Source: Pseudomonadota bacterium (GTDB lineage Bacteria > Desulfobacterota > WTBG01 > JAGOGO01). Taken from it: DNA of 5,286 bases. The stretch lies in NCBI GenBank assembly GCA_021160085.1, contig JAGHDE010000055.1, forward strand, positions 1 to 5,286, written 5' to 3'. The notes beneath the pieces were generated by a model. That model was not told the DNA's origin. It made no database searches and worked only from the letters and a program-made list of their open reading frames with translations. Below, piece by piece: positions 1 through 5,286 of this stretch. How positions within the stretch are numbered: position 1 is the first letter of the stretch; each line of letters begins with the position of its first letter. The translations under genes and the position numbers were made by a program.

Positions 1-2
1 AT

Positions 3-335
3 CAACAACCTGAATACATTCGGACCATCTGCGCCCTTTATCGAACGGACATTTTAAAGCAAAAAAATTTATCATTTCTTCCCGTAGCTGAAAAAGGGCT
101 CACCTCCGGTCAGGCTCTTTACTATGAGCTCATTCAAAGAGGATATCATACCCACTATTTTGCCCCAGGCGAATTAAAAAGACTGATCGACCATTTAAAT
201 CATGGAACAATGGTTCTTAATCCTTCTCTTGGCGCCAGAAAAAGAACCATCAAAAAAGGATTGAGAAAAATGGAAAATAGATTTGGCGAGGAGATCATTA
301 AGAAATTACTGGCGGATGGAAGTCTTGACAGGTAA
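3..335 (+). CDS. C-terminal part of a probable family 2 glycosyltransferase (5' end outside window)
   Basis: An open frame enters from the left edge and gives 110 residues before a TAA stop; no start is visible, so the gene is 5'-truncated by the window. The visible part contains PEYIRTICALYRTDIL (residues 3-18), LTSGQALYYELIQRGY (33-48) and DHLNHGTMVLNP (63-74). From memory, this order resembles the C-terminal region of bacterial GT2 (GT-A fold) glycosyltransferases, in which a conserved histidine-rich HLNH-type stretch follows the acceptor region. The DXD donor-binding part would lie upstream, outside the window. The last 35 residues are basic and probably helical (ARKRTIKKGLRKMENRF). The stop lies 4 nt before the next gene, a WaaP-like kinase, so a role in building the LPS core or a related surface glycan is inferred. 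Sugar donor and acceptor cannot be told. The family call rests on motif memory and is less secure than those for the downstream genes. Confidence 0.7.
   Translation, partial: QQPEYIRTICALYRTDILKQKNLSFLPVAEKGLTSGQALYYELIQRGYHTHYFAPGELKRLIDHLNHGTMVLNPSLGARKRTIKKGLRKMENRFGEEIIKKLLADGSLDR
330..332 (+). promoter_or_regulatory. Ribosome-binding site supporting the ATG at 340
   Basis: An AGG core (within ACAGGT) ends 7 nt before the ATG at 340, inside the last codons of the preceding gene. It favours this ATG over the in-frame ATG at 316 and TTG at 283. Those would overlap the upstream gene by 20 and 53 bases and lack well-placed Shine-Dalgarno sequences. Confidence 0.5.
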
Positions 336-339
336 TCAA

Positions 340-1209
340 ATGAGTGAGAAACAGAAGAAAAATTCTAACTACATACCGCTGGAAACACCCTTTGCCTTTC
401 GCAGGCATATGATTATCAGGCGAGAGTTTCAACGATTACTCAAACAAAACCGGCTGGATGATTTTGACACTGTTATGAAATTCGCTGAGGGGGAAATAGT
501 TAAACAAAAAATTAAAGAACGCTCTACCGTGAGGTTTCATCTCTCCAATGGTGAGAACAAAACATTGATTTATCTCAAACGTTACCGATACCACCTCATC
601 CCGGCGTTTTTGAAGAATTGCGCTACGTTTTCAAAGACCTATTCAGCTATCCATGAATGGAGAAATATTCTCGCATTTCAAGACCGTAACCTTCCAACCA
701 TGACTCCCGTTGCTGTTGGAATGCGGAGCCGAATTCCATTTTTAAAAGAATCCTTCCTCCTGACCCTCGGTATTTCTCATACAGTAACGTTGGAAAAAAT
801 AGTGGAAGATTATTTTTGTCCTCCCCTGGACAAAACTCGCTGGAAACAAAAAAGGATGCTGATTAATAAAGTGGCCCTTCTCGCCAAAAAGATGCATGAA
901 GAAGGCTTTAAGCATCAGGATTTCTATTTATGCCACATCTTGATAAACTGGAGTAATCCTGATAATCCGCTTTTTTTTATTGTCGACCTCCACCGAGTGA
1001 AAAAAGAGAAAAAAAATAAAACCCGCTGGAGAATAAAGGACCTGGCCGCACTCAATTATTCAGCCCCGGCAAACACCATAAGCCAGACTGACCGATTGCG
1101 CTTTTTAAAACAATACAGCCCCTTATTATCAAGAAACCGGTCATTTATTAAAGCAATTGTTAAAAAAACAGAACAGATTAGAAACCATACCGAAAAAGGG
1201 AGGCAATAG
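340..1209 (+). CDS. WaaP/RfaP-like lipopolysaccharide core kinase
   Basis: The 289-residue protein matches the Kdo/WaaP lipopolysaccharide kinase family. These cytoplasmic, membrane-associated, ATP-dependent kinases phosphorylate sugars of the LPS inner core (heptose I in classical WaaP). Visible features are a likely ATP-lysine in YLKRY (K80), a Glu before Trp in HEWRN (E106, candidate helix C glutamate), the catalytic loop KHQDFYLCHIL (residues 191-201, D194 as catalytic base), and the metal-binding equivalent of DFG in IVDLHRV (D216). These are followed by RWRIKDLAALNYSA (229-242) and TDRLRFLKQY (250-259). The HxDxYxCHxL and DLHR patterns and the following IKDL element are those I recall in E. 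coli WaaP, and the length is close to that family's size of about 265 residues. The ATG at 340 is chosen for its spaced AGG and the 4 nt gap to the upstream stop. All key residues appear intact. The exact sugar acceptor is unknown, so no symbol is given. Confidence 0.88.
   Translation: MSEKQKKNSNYIPLETPFAFRRHMIIRREFQRLLKQNRLDDFDTVMKFAEGEIVKQKIKERSTVRFHLSNGENKTLIYLKRYRYHLIPAFLKNCATFSKTYSAIHEWRNILAFQDRNLPTMTPVAVGMRSRIPFLKESFLLTLGISHTVTLEKIVEDYFCPPLDKTRWKQKRMLINKVALLAKKMHEEGFKHQDFYLCHILINWSNPDNPLFFIVDLHRVKKEKKNKTRWRIKDLAALNYSAPANTISQTDRLRFLKQYSPLLSRNRSFIKAIVKKTEQIRNHTEKGRQ
1198..1203 (+). promoter_or_regulatory. Strong Shine-Dalgarno deciding the TTG start at 1211
   Basis: GGGAGG lies 7 nt upstream of the TTG at 1211, inside the last codons of the kinase gene. 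It is the best-placed ribosome-binding site in the window. It fixes a TTG start for the methyltransferase and rejects the in-frame TTG at 1157, which would overlap the kinase gene by 53 nt. Confidence 0.75.
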
Positions 1210-1210
1210 A

Positions 1211-1843
1211 TTGACCGATCAATCGACTTTCAGCTGGGACCTTTATTACCAGTACCGGAAAAAGATAAAAAAGCAGTTTCCTCTCTTCTGGAAACTTAGA
1301 GTCATCAAAAAGCCCCTTGAAATCTTAAAAAAAGAGGTCGGGCAGGGAGACAGCATTCTCGATATCGGGGCCGGCAATAGAGTAATCGGAGAGAAAATTA
1401 AAAAGGCTTTGGGCATAAATTATAAAAGCATGGACGTGGACAGAAAACAATTTCACGATTATCATTCCCTTGACGAAATCGAAGAATCTTTTGATGCGAT
1501 CCTTTTGTTCGAGGTGATTGAGCATCTTGATTTAGAGGAGGGTGTCGAGCTGATCAGAAAAATCTATTCCCTTTTGGCTCCCGGGGGAAAGCTTTTTCTG
1601 ACAACTCCTAATCTTTATCACCCTCATCGATACTGGGACTGTCACCATAAAACTCCCTATCGATACGATGAGCTGGGGGGGCTTTTATCAGCCACTGGAT
1701 TCATCCCCAGACATGTTTACCGAATCTATAATGATGCTTTTCTTCGAAGGCTGTTCCGGATATACTTTGCCGCGCCGCTCCACCGATATTTGAACGTAGA
1801 CTTTGCTCCTTCCATTCTGATGGTAGCTCAAAGGAAAAATTGA
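1211..1843 (+). CDS. Class I SAM-dependent methyltransferase
   Basis: This 210-residue protein has the core of the Methyltransf_11/23 type of Rossmann-fold methyltransferases. Motif I is SILDIGAGN (residues 48-56, SAM-binding glycine loop). An acidic end of strand 2 follows in KSMDVD (72-77, ribose-binding Asp). Next come LLFEVIEHL (98-106) and LLAPGGKLFLTTPN (121-134), the usual post-I, II and III landmarks. After the core come an H/Y/W-rich stretch HPHRYWDCHHKTPYRYDEL (137-155) and a basic aromatic tail, which probably form the acceptor pocket. The start is TTG with GGGAGG 7 nt upstream; the kinase stop is 1 nt before it, so translational coupling is likely. There is no signal peptide or membrane segment, so it should be cytoplasmic. 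From the neighbours, O-methylation of a sugar or phosphate of a surface glycan is the likely job, but the sequence does not show the substrate. Confidence 0.87.
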   Translation: MTDQSTFSWDLYYQYRKKIKKQFPLFWKLRVIKKPLEILKKEVGQGDSILDIGAGNRVIGEKIKKALGINYKSMDVDRKQFHDYHSLDEIEESFDAILLFEVIEHLDLEEGVELIRKIYSLLAPGGKLFLTTPNLYHPHRYWDCHHKTPYRYDELGGLLSATGFIPRHVYRIYNDAFLRRLFRIYFAAPLHRYLNVDFAPSILMVAQRKN

Positions 1844-1846
1844 TTT

Positions 1847-2848
1847 ATGGAGATAGCTTTTCTCGTATCCCGCTCAGACAAACCAAGCACCAAATTCCGG
1901 ATTAAATCGTATTTACCCCTGCTCGCGGAAGAAGGTATTTTTGCCACGGTTTTTCCTCTTTCTCGGAAAATTTTGGGTCGATGGAAAATTTTTCATTACT
2001 TAAATAAATATGACCTGGTTTTGATTCAAAAAAAACTTTTTTCTTTCGGGGAGTTGGCCTATATTCGCCACCGTTCCCGAAGACTTGTTTATGACTTTGA
2101 TGATGCAGTAATGTTTAAGGGAGGAGAAAAATTGAATCCCGCCAATCCCCTCCGGCAAAAAAGATTTTATAAGACAGTTCGCTTTTGTGACTGGATCATC
2201 GCCGGAAATTCATATCTGCAAAAGGAAGCCGGGGTACCTTCTGACCGCATTTCTGTCCTTCCCACCCCGGTGGATACTGATAAGTATCTGCCTCAAAAGA
2301 AAAATAACAGTGGGGAAAAAATAACCATTGGCTGGCTGGGAAGCAAATCTACTGTTAATTACTTGAAGCCATTAATTCCGGTTTTTTCCGAACTGAGGGC
2401 CAAATTCCCCGGTTTAAAAATTAAACTGATCTCGGATGGTTTCCAGGGGATAGAAGGACTTGGGGCAATCCAGAAAATCTGGAAAGAAGAGGAGGAGATC
2501 TCAGATCTGCATAGCTTTGATATTGGAATAATGCCTCTTCCCAATGACCCCTGGACCAATGGAAAATGCGGATTTAAACTTCTCCAGTATCAGGCAGCCG
2601 GCTTGCCGGTCATCTGCTCACCAGTAGGGATAAATCAGGAAATTGTAACTGATAACGTCAATGGATTCCTGGCCGATACTCCTCAGGAATGGATTGAAAA
2701 ATTGAGCCACTTAATATCTTCTTCGGGATCAAGGATCCGGATGGGAAAGATAGGACGAAAAAGGACGATTGAAAAATATTCTGTAAATGCCATTTGGCCC
2801 CATTTTTTTTCACTTCTGAAAAGAGTAGCCAGCCTTGCGGACAGGTAA
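1847..2848 (+). CDS. GT4-type (GT-B fold) glycosyltransferase
   Basis: The 333-residue protein resembles family 4 glycosyltransferases, which transfer a sugar from a nucleotide-activated donor, usually with retention. The N-terminal acceptor domain (about 1-150) shows KFRIKSYLPLL (16-26), LVYDFDDAVMF (80-90), WIIAGNSYLQKEA (116-128) and VLPTPVDTDKY (137-147). The donor-binding domain begins at TIGWLGSKSTVNYL (160-173) and contains FDIGIMPLPNDPWTNG (224-239), KCGFKLLQYQAAGLPVICSPVG (240-261) and the helix SHLISSSGSRIRMGKIGRKR (287-306). In many GT4 enzymes an EX7E motif sits where this protein has LLQYQAAGLP. Here Q247 takes the place of the first Glu, a change I believe is common in a KCGFK-type subfamily. 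The ATG lies 3 nt after the methyltransferase stop with AAGGA 11 nt upstream. No transmembrane segment is seen, so it probably works on the inner face of the cytoplasmic membrane. Donor and acceptor are unknown. Confidence 0.87.
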   Translation: MEIAFLVSRSDKPSTKFRIKSYLPLLAEEGIFATVFPLSRKILGRWKIFHYLNKYDLVLIQKKLFSFGELAYIRHRSRRLVYDFDDAVMFKGGEKLNPANPLRQKRFYKTVRFCDWIIAGNSYLQKEAGVPSDRISVLPTPVDTDKYLPQKKNNSGEKITIGWLGSKSTVNYLKPLIPVFSELRAKFPGLKIKLISDGFQGIEGLGAIQKIWKEEEEISDLHSFDIGIMPLPNDPWTNGKCGFKLLQYQAAGLPVICSPVGINQEIVTDNVNGFLADTPQEWIEKLSHLISSSGSRIRMGKIGRKRTIEKYSVNAIWPHFFSLLKRVASLADR

Positions 2849-4478
2849 TAAAGAAATCTTGAAAATCAGGAGGGAAGGATTATCCTGGTGGGTTCTTCCG
2901 AAAAATTCAGACTGGTTAAAAAAAGAAATTATTCCCACTATATTTCAGACTAAGGAGATCTCCGGTTTGCACCCTGTAAAAAAGACTGACACCCGTCTTG
3001 TCTTCAGGTGTAATCTGAAAAATTCTGAAAAATCTTTGATTGTTAAGGTATTTAAGAGATCTCATCTTGGGAACAAACTTAAAAGTTTTTTTCGGCCTTC
3101 CCGAAGCTGGAAAGAGTGGCAAATCGGACACAAACTCTCTGAACGTTCGATCTCAACTCCTCCTTTGGTAGCCTCGGGAAGTTCCCGCAAATTTGGTTTT
3201 TTAAGAAAAGACTATATCATATCCGAGGAAATTACCGAGGCAAAACCTTTAAATATCTGGATAGAGGAAAACATCCACCAAAGATCGATTTCCCTGTCTG
3301 AAAAAAAAAGGGTGATCCAGGCTTTCGCTCTTTTTGTTCGTCTGATTCATGACCAAGGCATCTATCCATCAGATTTTCACCAGGGCAATGTTTTGATTAA
3401 GATCGAAAAAACCAGCCCGCCAATATTTTATCTGATTGATCTCCATTCGATTCGAATCAAAAGGAAGCTTACTCTTCAAAATCGAATTAAAAACTTAGTC
3501 CAATTGAACGATTTTCGAATATCAATGCCTGACCGATTTAGATTTCTAAAATCATATCTCCCGGAAGAAATGATCAAAGGAATTTCAACTAAAAAGTTAG
3601 CCCGAAAAATTAAGGCGGCATCACTTAAAGACTGGCAACACCTGTGGACCAAGAGGAAAAGGAAATGCCTTCAGTCGAAAAAAATGGCGGAGAAGTTGAA
3701 AATTGATTCCTGGGTTGGAATGGTTAAAAAGGATTATGTTTTTTCTCAAACATTAAAAAAAATTAAATGCAACTTTCAGGGATCAGGCGTTAAGGATATT
3801 AAAAAAACTCCCCTGGTTTCGGTAAAGGAGCTAACCCTCCCGCGGGATAACAAATCTCGATGTTTGATCATAAAAGAATATAAAGCGATTGGTTGGTCGT
3901 CTAAGGTAAAAGCGATGTTCCGTATCTCCCGGGCAAAAAGAGCCTGGGTTAATGCTCATAATCTTCTGATGCGTGGAATTTCCACCCCGGCACCGGTCGC
4001 TTATGGTGAAAAAAAGCGTTGGGGAATGGTCTGGGAAAGTTTTTTTATAACTGAAAAGGTAAGCGAATCCCAGGCAAGTGATCTTTTTTTAAAATCCCCT
4101 TCAAAAAAATCATCTCTCAAAAAAAACTTTCTTGTCAATCTGGCGCGGCTGGTCCGATGGATGCACCAGACCAATATCTGCCATGGTGATTTAAAGGCCA
4201 GCAACATTTTGGTTGCTTCGGATGGAAAAAACCCCCGCATTTTTCTGGTGGATATGGACGGCGTAAAAATTCGGCCCACCATAGGCATAAAAGATATCGC
4301 CAGGGATCTCAGCCGGATGAGGGCTGCCTTTTCAGATATTCTCTCTCAATCGGAACTGGAATATTTTCTGAGAATATATGGAAAGGATAATAGATTCTTC
4401 CAGACTCATGAGAAGAAAATTATGAAAAAGGTTCATAAGCTTACAGCGAAAAAAATTCTACAAAAACAAAAAGTTTGA
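2835..4478 (+). CDS. Tandem (two-domain) WaaP/Kdo-kinase-like protein
   Basis: This 547-residue protein is about twice the usual length because it holds two LPS-kinase-like domains. Domain 1 (about 50-245) has a likely ATP-lysine in LIVKVFKR (K71), KEWQIGHKL (E94), catalytic loop YPSDFHQGNVLI (177-188, D180 and N185) and LIDLHSI (D202). Domain 2 (about 325-520) has LIIKEYK (K347), RAWVNAHNLL (369-378), catalytic loop CHGDLKASNIL (449-459, D452 and N457) and LVDMDGV (D473). The repeat is plain in RSISTPPLVASG (104-115) versus RGISTPAPVAYG (380-391). A strongly basic linker (about 252-300) joins the domains. Domain 1 lacks the HRD-type histidine (Pro at 178). Domain 2 has Ala370 where domain 1 and the upstream kinase have Glu before Trp. 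The role is inferred as sugar phosphorylation of LPS core; one domain may be regulatory. The start is uncertain. TTG 2835 has AAAAGAG 9 nt upstream and overlaps the glycosyltransferase by 14 nt. The in-frame TTG at 2859 is an alternative giving 539 residues. Confidence 0.83.
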   Translation: MRTGNKEILKIRREGLSWWVLPKNSDWLKKEIIPTIFQTKEISGLHPVKKTDTRLVFRCNLKNSEKSLIVKVFKRSHLGNKLKSFFRPSRSWKEWQIGHKLSERSISTPPLVASGSSRKFGFLRKDYIISEEITEAKPLNIWIEENIHQRSISLSEKKRVIQAFALFVRLIHDQGIYPSDFHQGNVLIKIEKTSPPIFYLIDLHSIRIKRKLTLQNRIKNLVQLNDFRISMPDRFRFLKSYLPEEMIKGISTKKLARKIKAASLKDWQHLWTKRKRKCLQSKKMAEKLKIDSWVGMVKKDYVFSQTLKKIKCNFQGSGVKDIKKTPLVSVKELTLPRDNKSRCLIIKEYKAIGWSSKVKAMFRISRAKRAWVNAHNLLMRGISTPAPVAYGEKKRWGMVWESFFITEKVSESQASDLFLKSPSKKSSLKKNFLVNLARLVRWMHQTNICHGDLKASNILVASDGKNPRIFLVDMDGVKIRPTIGIKDIARDLSRMRAAFSDILSQSELEYFLRIYGKDNRFFQTHEKKIMKKVHKLTAKKILQKQKV

Positions 4479-4487
4479 ATAAAAAGT

Positions 4488-5286
4488 ATGTTCACTGAAA
4501 AGATACAGAACAAATTAAGATCGGACATAATAATTCTTATGGCCCTGTTCTTGTCAGCCTTGTTAATCCGGCTGATAGCGCTCGACCGAATCTATCTCAT
4601 TGCCCGAGACGGAATTGAGTATGTTTCCCTTGCCCAGCTCTATATGTCAGGTTTTTTTCTTGAAGGATTGTCTCATCCTTACCACCCTCTTTATCCGTTC
4701 TTGATGGCGGTGGGGGGAAGTGTGACCGGAGATATCGAGCTGGCTGGAAAACTCTTAGGCATTGGTTTAGGCAGCCTTGCTGTTGTTCCCCTTTACTTGC
4801 TGGGCAGGTCCCTATATGGTGTGAAAGCTGGCATAATCGGAGGACTCTTCTTTGTTTTTCAACCCTATTGCGTGAGGTTTTCAGTAGATGTGCTGAGTGA
4901 CCCCACCTTTCTCTTTTTCTTTATTCTTGCCTTTTATCTGGGGACCGAGACAATAACAAAAGGGGGGAAAAGTTCTCGCTGGAGCATGGGGGCCGGATTA
5001 AGCAGTGGTCTGGCTTACCTTACTCGCCCGGAAGGAATCCTTGTAATTGTTCTTCTAATGGTCTGGTATTTTTCAGAATGGATTTTTGGTCAAAAAAAGA
5101 GGGTCACAAGCACTTTATCAGCCATGGCGGCTTTGTTGTTAGCGTTTTTTGTATTCGCCGGGCCTTACATTATTTTCATTAAAATGCATACCGGAAATTG
5201 GCAGATATCGATGAAGCCTTCAATATCAAAAATTTTCAAGAGCTCTCCTCCCAGTGAAGAAGTTAAAAAAATAACCAGTTCTTCTG
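4488..5286 (+). CDS. GT-C (ArnT/PMT-like, GT39/83-type) membrane glycosyltransferase, 3' end outside window
   Basis: The open frame runs off the right edge after 266 residues. The protein is polytopic: hydrophobic segments lie near residues 14-35, 85-107, 112-127, 138-152, 181-200 and 208-231. After the first segment comes IARDGIEYVSLAQ (38-50), where D41 matches the conserved Asp in the first periplasmic loop of GT-C enzymes. HPYHPLYPFLMA (63-74) follows, a proline- and histidine-rich loop typical of the PMT_2/ArnT group. SVDVLSDPTFLFFF (132-145) and GLAYLTRPEGILV (174-186) are further landmarks I recall from this group. Such enzymes use polyprenyl-phosphate sugars to glycosylate lipid A, core or protein on the periplasmic side. 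The ATG at 4488 is 9 nt after the double-kinase stop. No good Shine-Dalgarno is seen, only an A-run, so translation may depend on coupling. The next in-frame ATG (4539) would cut into the first membrane segment. Specificity cannot be told, particularly without the C-terminal half. Confidence 0.83.
   Translation, partial: MFTEKIQNKLRSDIIILMALFLSALLIRLIALDRIYLIARDGIEYVSLAQLYMSGFFLEGLSHPYHPLYPFLMAVGGSVTGDIELAGKLLGIGLGSLAVVPLYLLGRSLYGVKAGIIGGLFFVFQPYCVRFSVDVLSDPTFLFFFILAFYLGTETITKGGKSSRWSMGAGLSSGLAYLTRPEGILVIVLLMVWYFSEWIFGQKKRVTSTLSAMAALLLAFFVFAGPYIIFIKMHTGNWQISMKPSISKIFKSSPPSEEVKKITSSS

Noticed and set aside
283..339. Possible N-terminal extension of the first kinase from TTG 283 or ATG 316
   Set aside because: It would overlap the upstream glycosyltransferase by 53 or 20 nt and lacks a well-spaced ribosome-binding site. 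The ATG at 340 has AGG at 7 nt.
1157..1210. Possible N-terminal extension of the methyltransferase from TTG 1157
   Set aside because: It overlaps the kinase gene, the added residues are not methyltransferase-like, and GGGAGG at 1198-1203 clearly serves the TTG at 1211.
1325..1525. Antisense open frame of 66 codons
   Set aside because: It lies wholly inside the methyltransferase core motifs, has no recognisable product, and is best explained as a shadow of the + strand gene.
2359..2559. Antisense open frame of 66 codons inside the GT4 gene
   Set aside because: It shows no recognisable domain and sits opposite conserved donor-domain coding sequence.
2888..2953. Small 21-residue frame from GTG 2888 behind AGGAGGGAAGG
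   Set aside because: It has a plausible ribosome-binding site but is very short, is buried in the double-kinase coding frame, and has no recognisable product.
4001..4288. Antisense open frame of 95 codons opposite kinase domain 2
   Set aside because: Its translation is basic and low in recognisable features, and the + strand has clear kinase motifs over the same bases. The smaller antisense frame at 2916-3131 is rejected for the same reason.
4479..4487. Possible terminator or promoter between the double kinase and the GT-C gene
   Set aside because: The gap is only 9 nt and A/T-rich, with no inverted repeat or promoter elements.

Overview
The window is a gene-dense stretch, all on the + strand, from what looks like a Gram-negative bacterium. 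The evidence for this is that every gene fits synthesis or decoration of a cell-surface glycan, most likely the lipopolysaccharide (LPS) core. Two genes encode proteins of the WaaP/Kdo-kinase type, a family tied to outer-membrane LPS. The DNA is A+T-leaning (roughly 40% G+C by eye), rich in A-runs, and the proteins are lysine-rich. At least one gene, probably two, starts at TTG. The sequence does not let me name a genus or phylum.

Layout: (1) 3-335, the C-terminal end of a probable family 2 glycosyltransferase, cut by the left edge. (2) 340-1209, a single-domain WaaP/RfaP-like LPS core kinase. (3) 1211-1843, a SAM-dependent class I methyltransferase starting at TTG behind a strong ribosome-binding site. 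(4) 1847-2848, a GT-B fold glycosyltransferase of the GT4 type. (5) 2835-4478, a 547-residue protein holding two WaaP-like kinase domains in tandem. (6) 4488 to the right edge, the N-terminal half of a polytopic GT-C (ArnT/PMT-like) membrane glycosyltransferase.

Gaps between genes are 4, 1 and 3 nt, then a probable 14 nt overlap, then 9 nt. I see no internal promoter or terminator, so the six genes are almost certainly part of one operon that extends past both ends of the window. There is no non-coding stretch longer than 10 bases, and I see no RNA gene, mobile element, CRISPR array or attachment site.

Inferred working model: the cytoplasmic glycosyltransferases (1 and 4) add sugars to a lipid-linked core or glycan. 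The kinases (2 and 5, three kinase domains in all) phosphorylate sugar hydroxyls on it. The methyltransferase may methylate a sugar or phosphate. The GT-C enzyme would act on the periplasmic face with a polyprenyl-phosphate sugar donor. The most unusual item is the double-kinase protein, whose two domains have lost different conserved residues.
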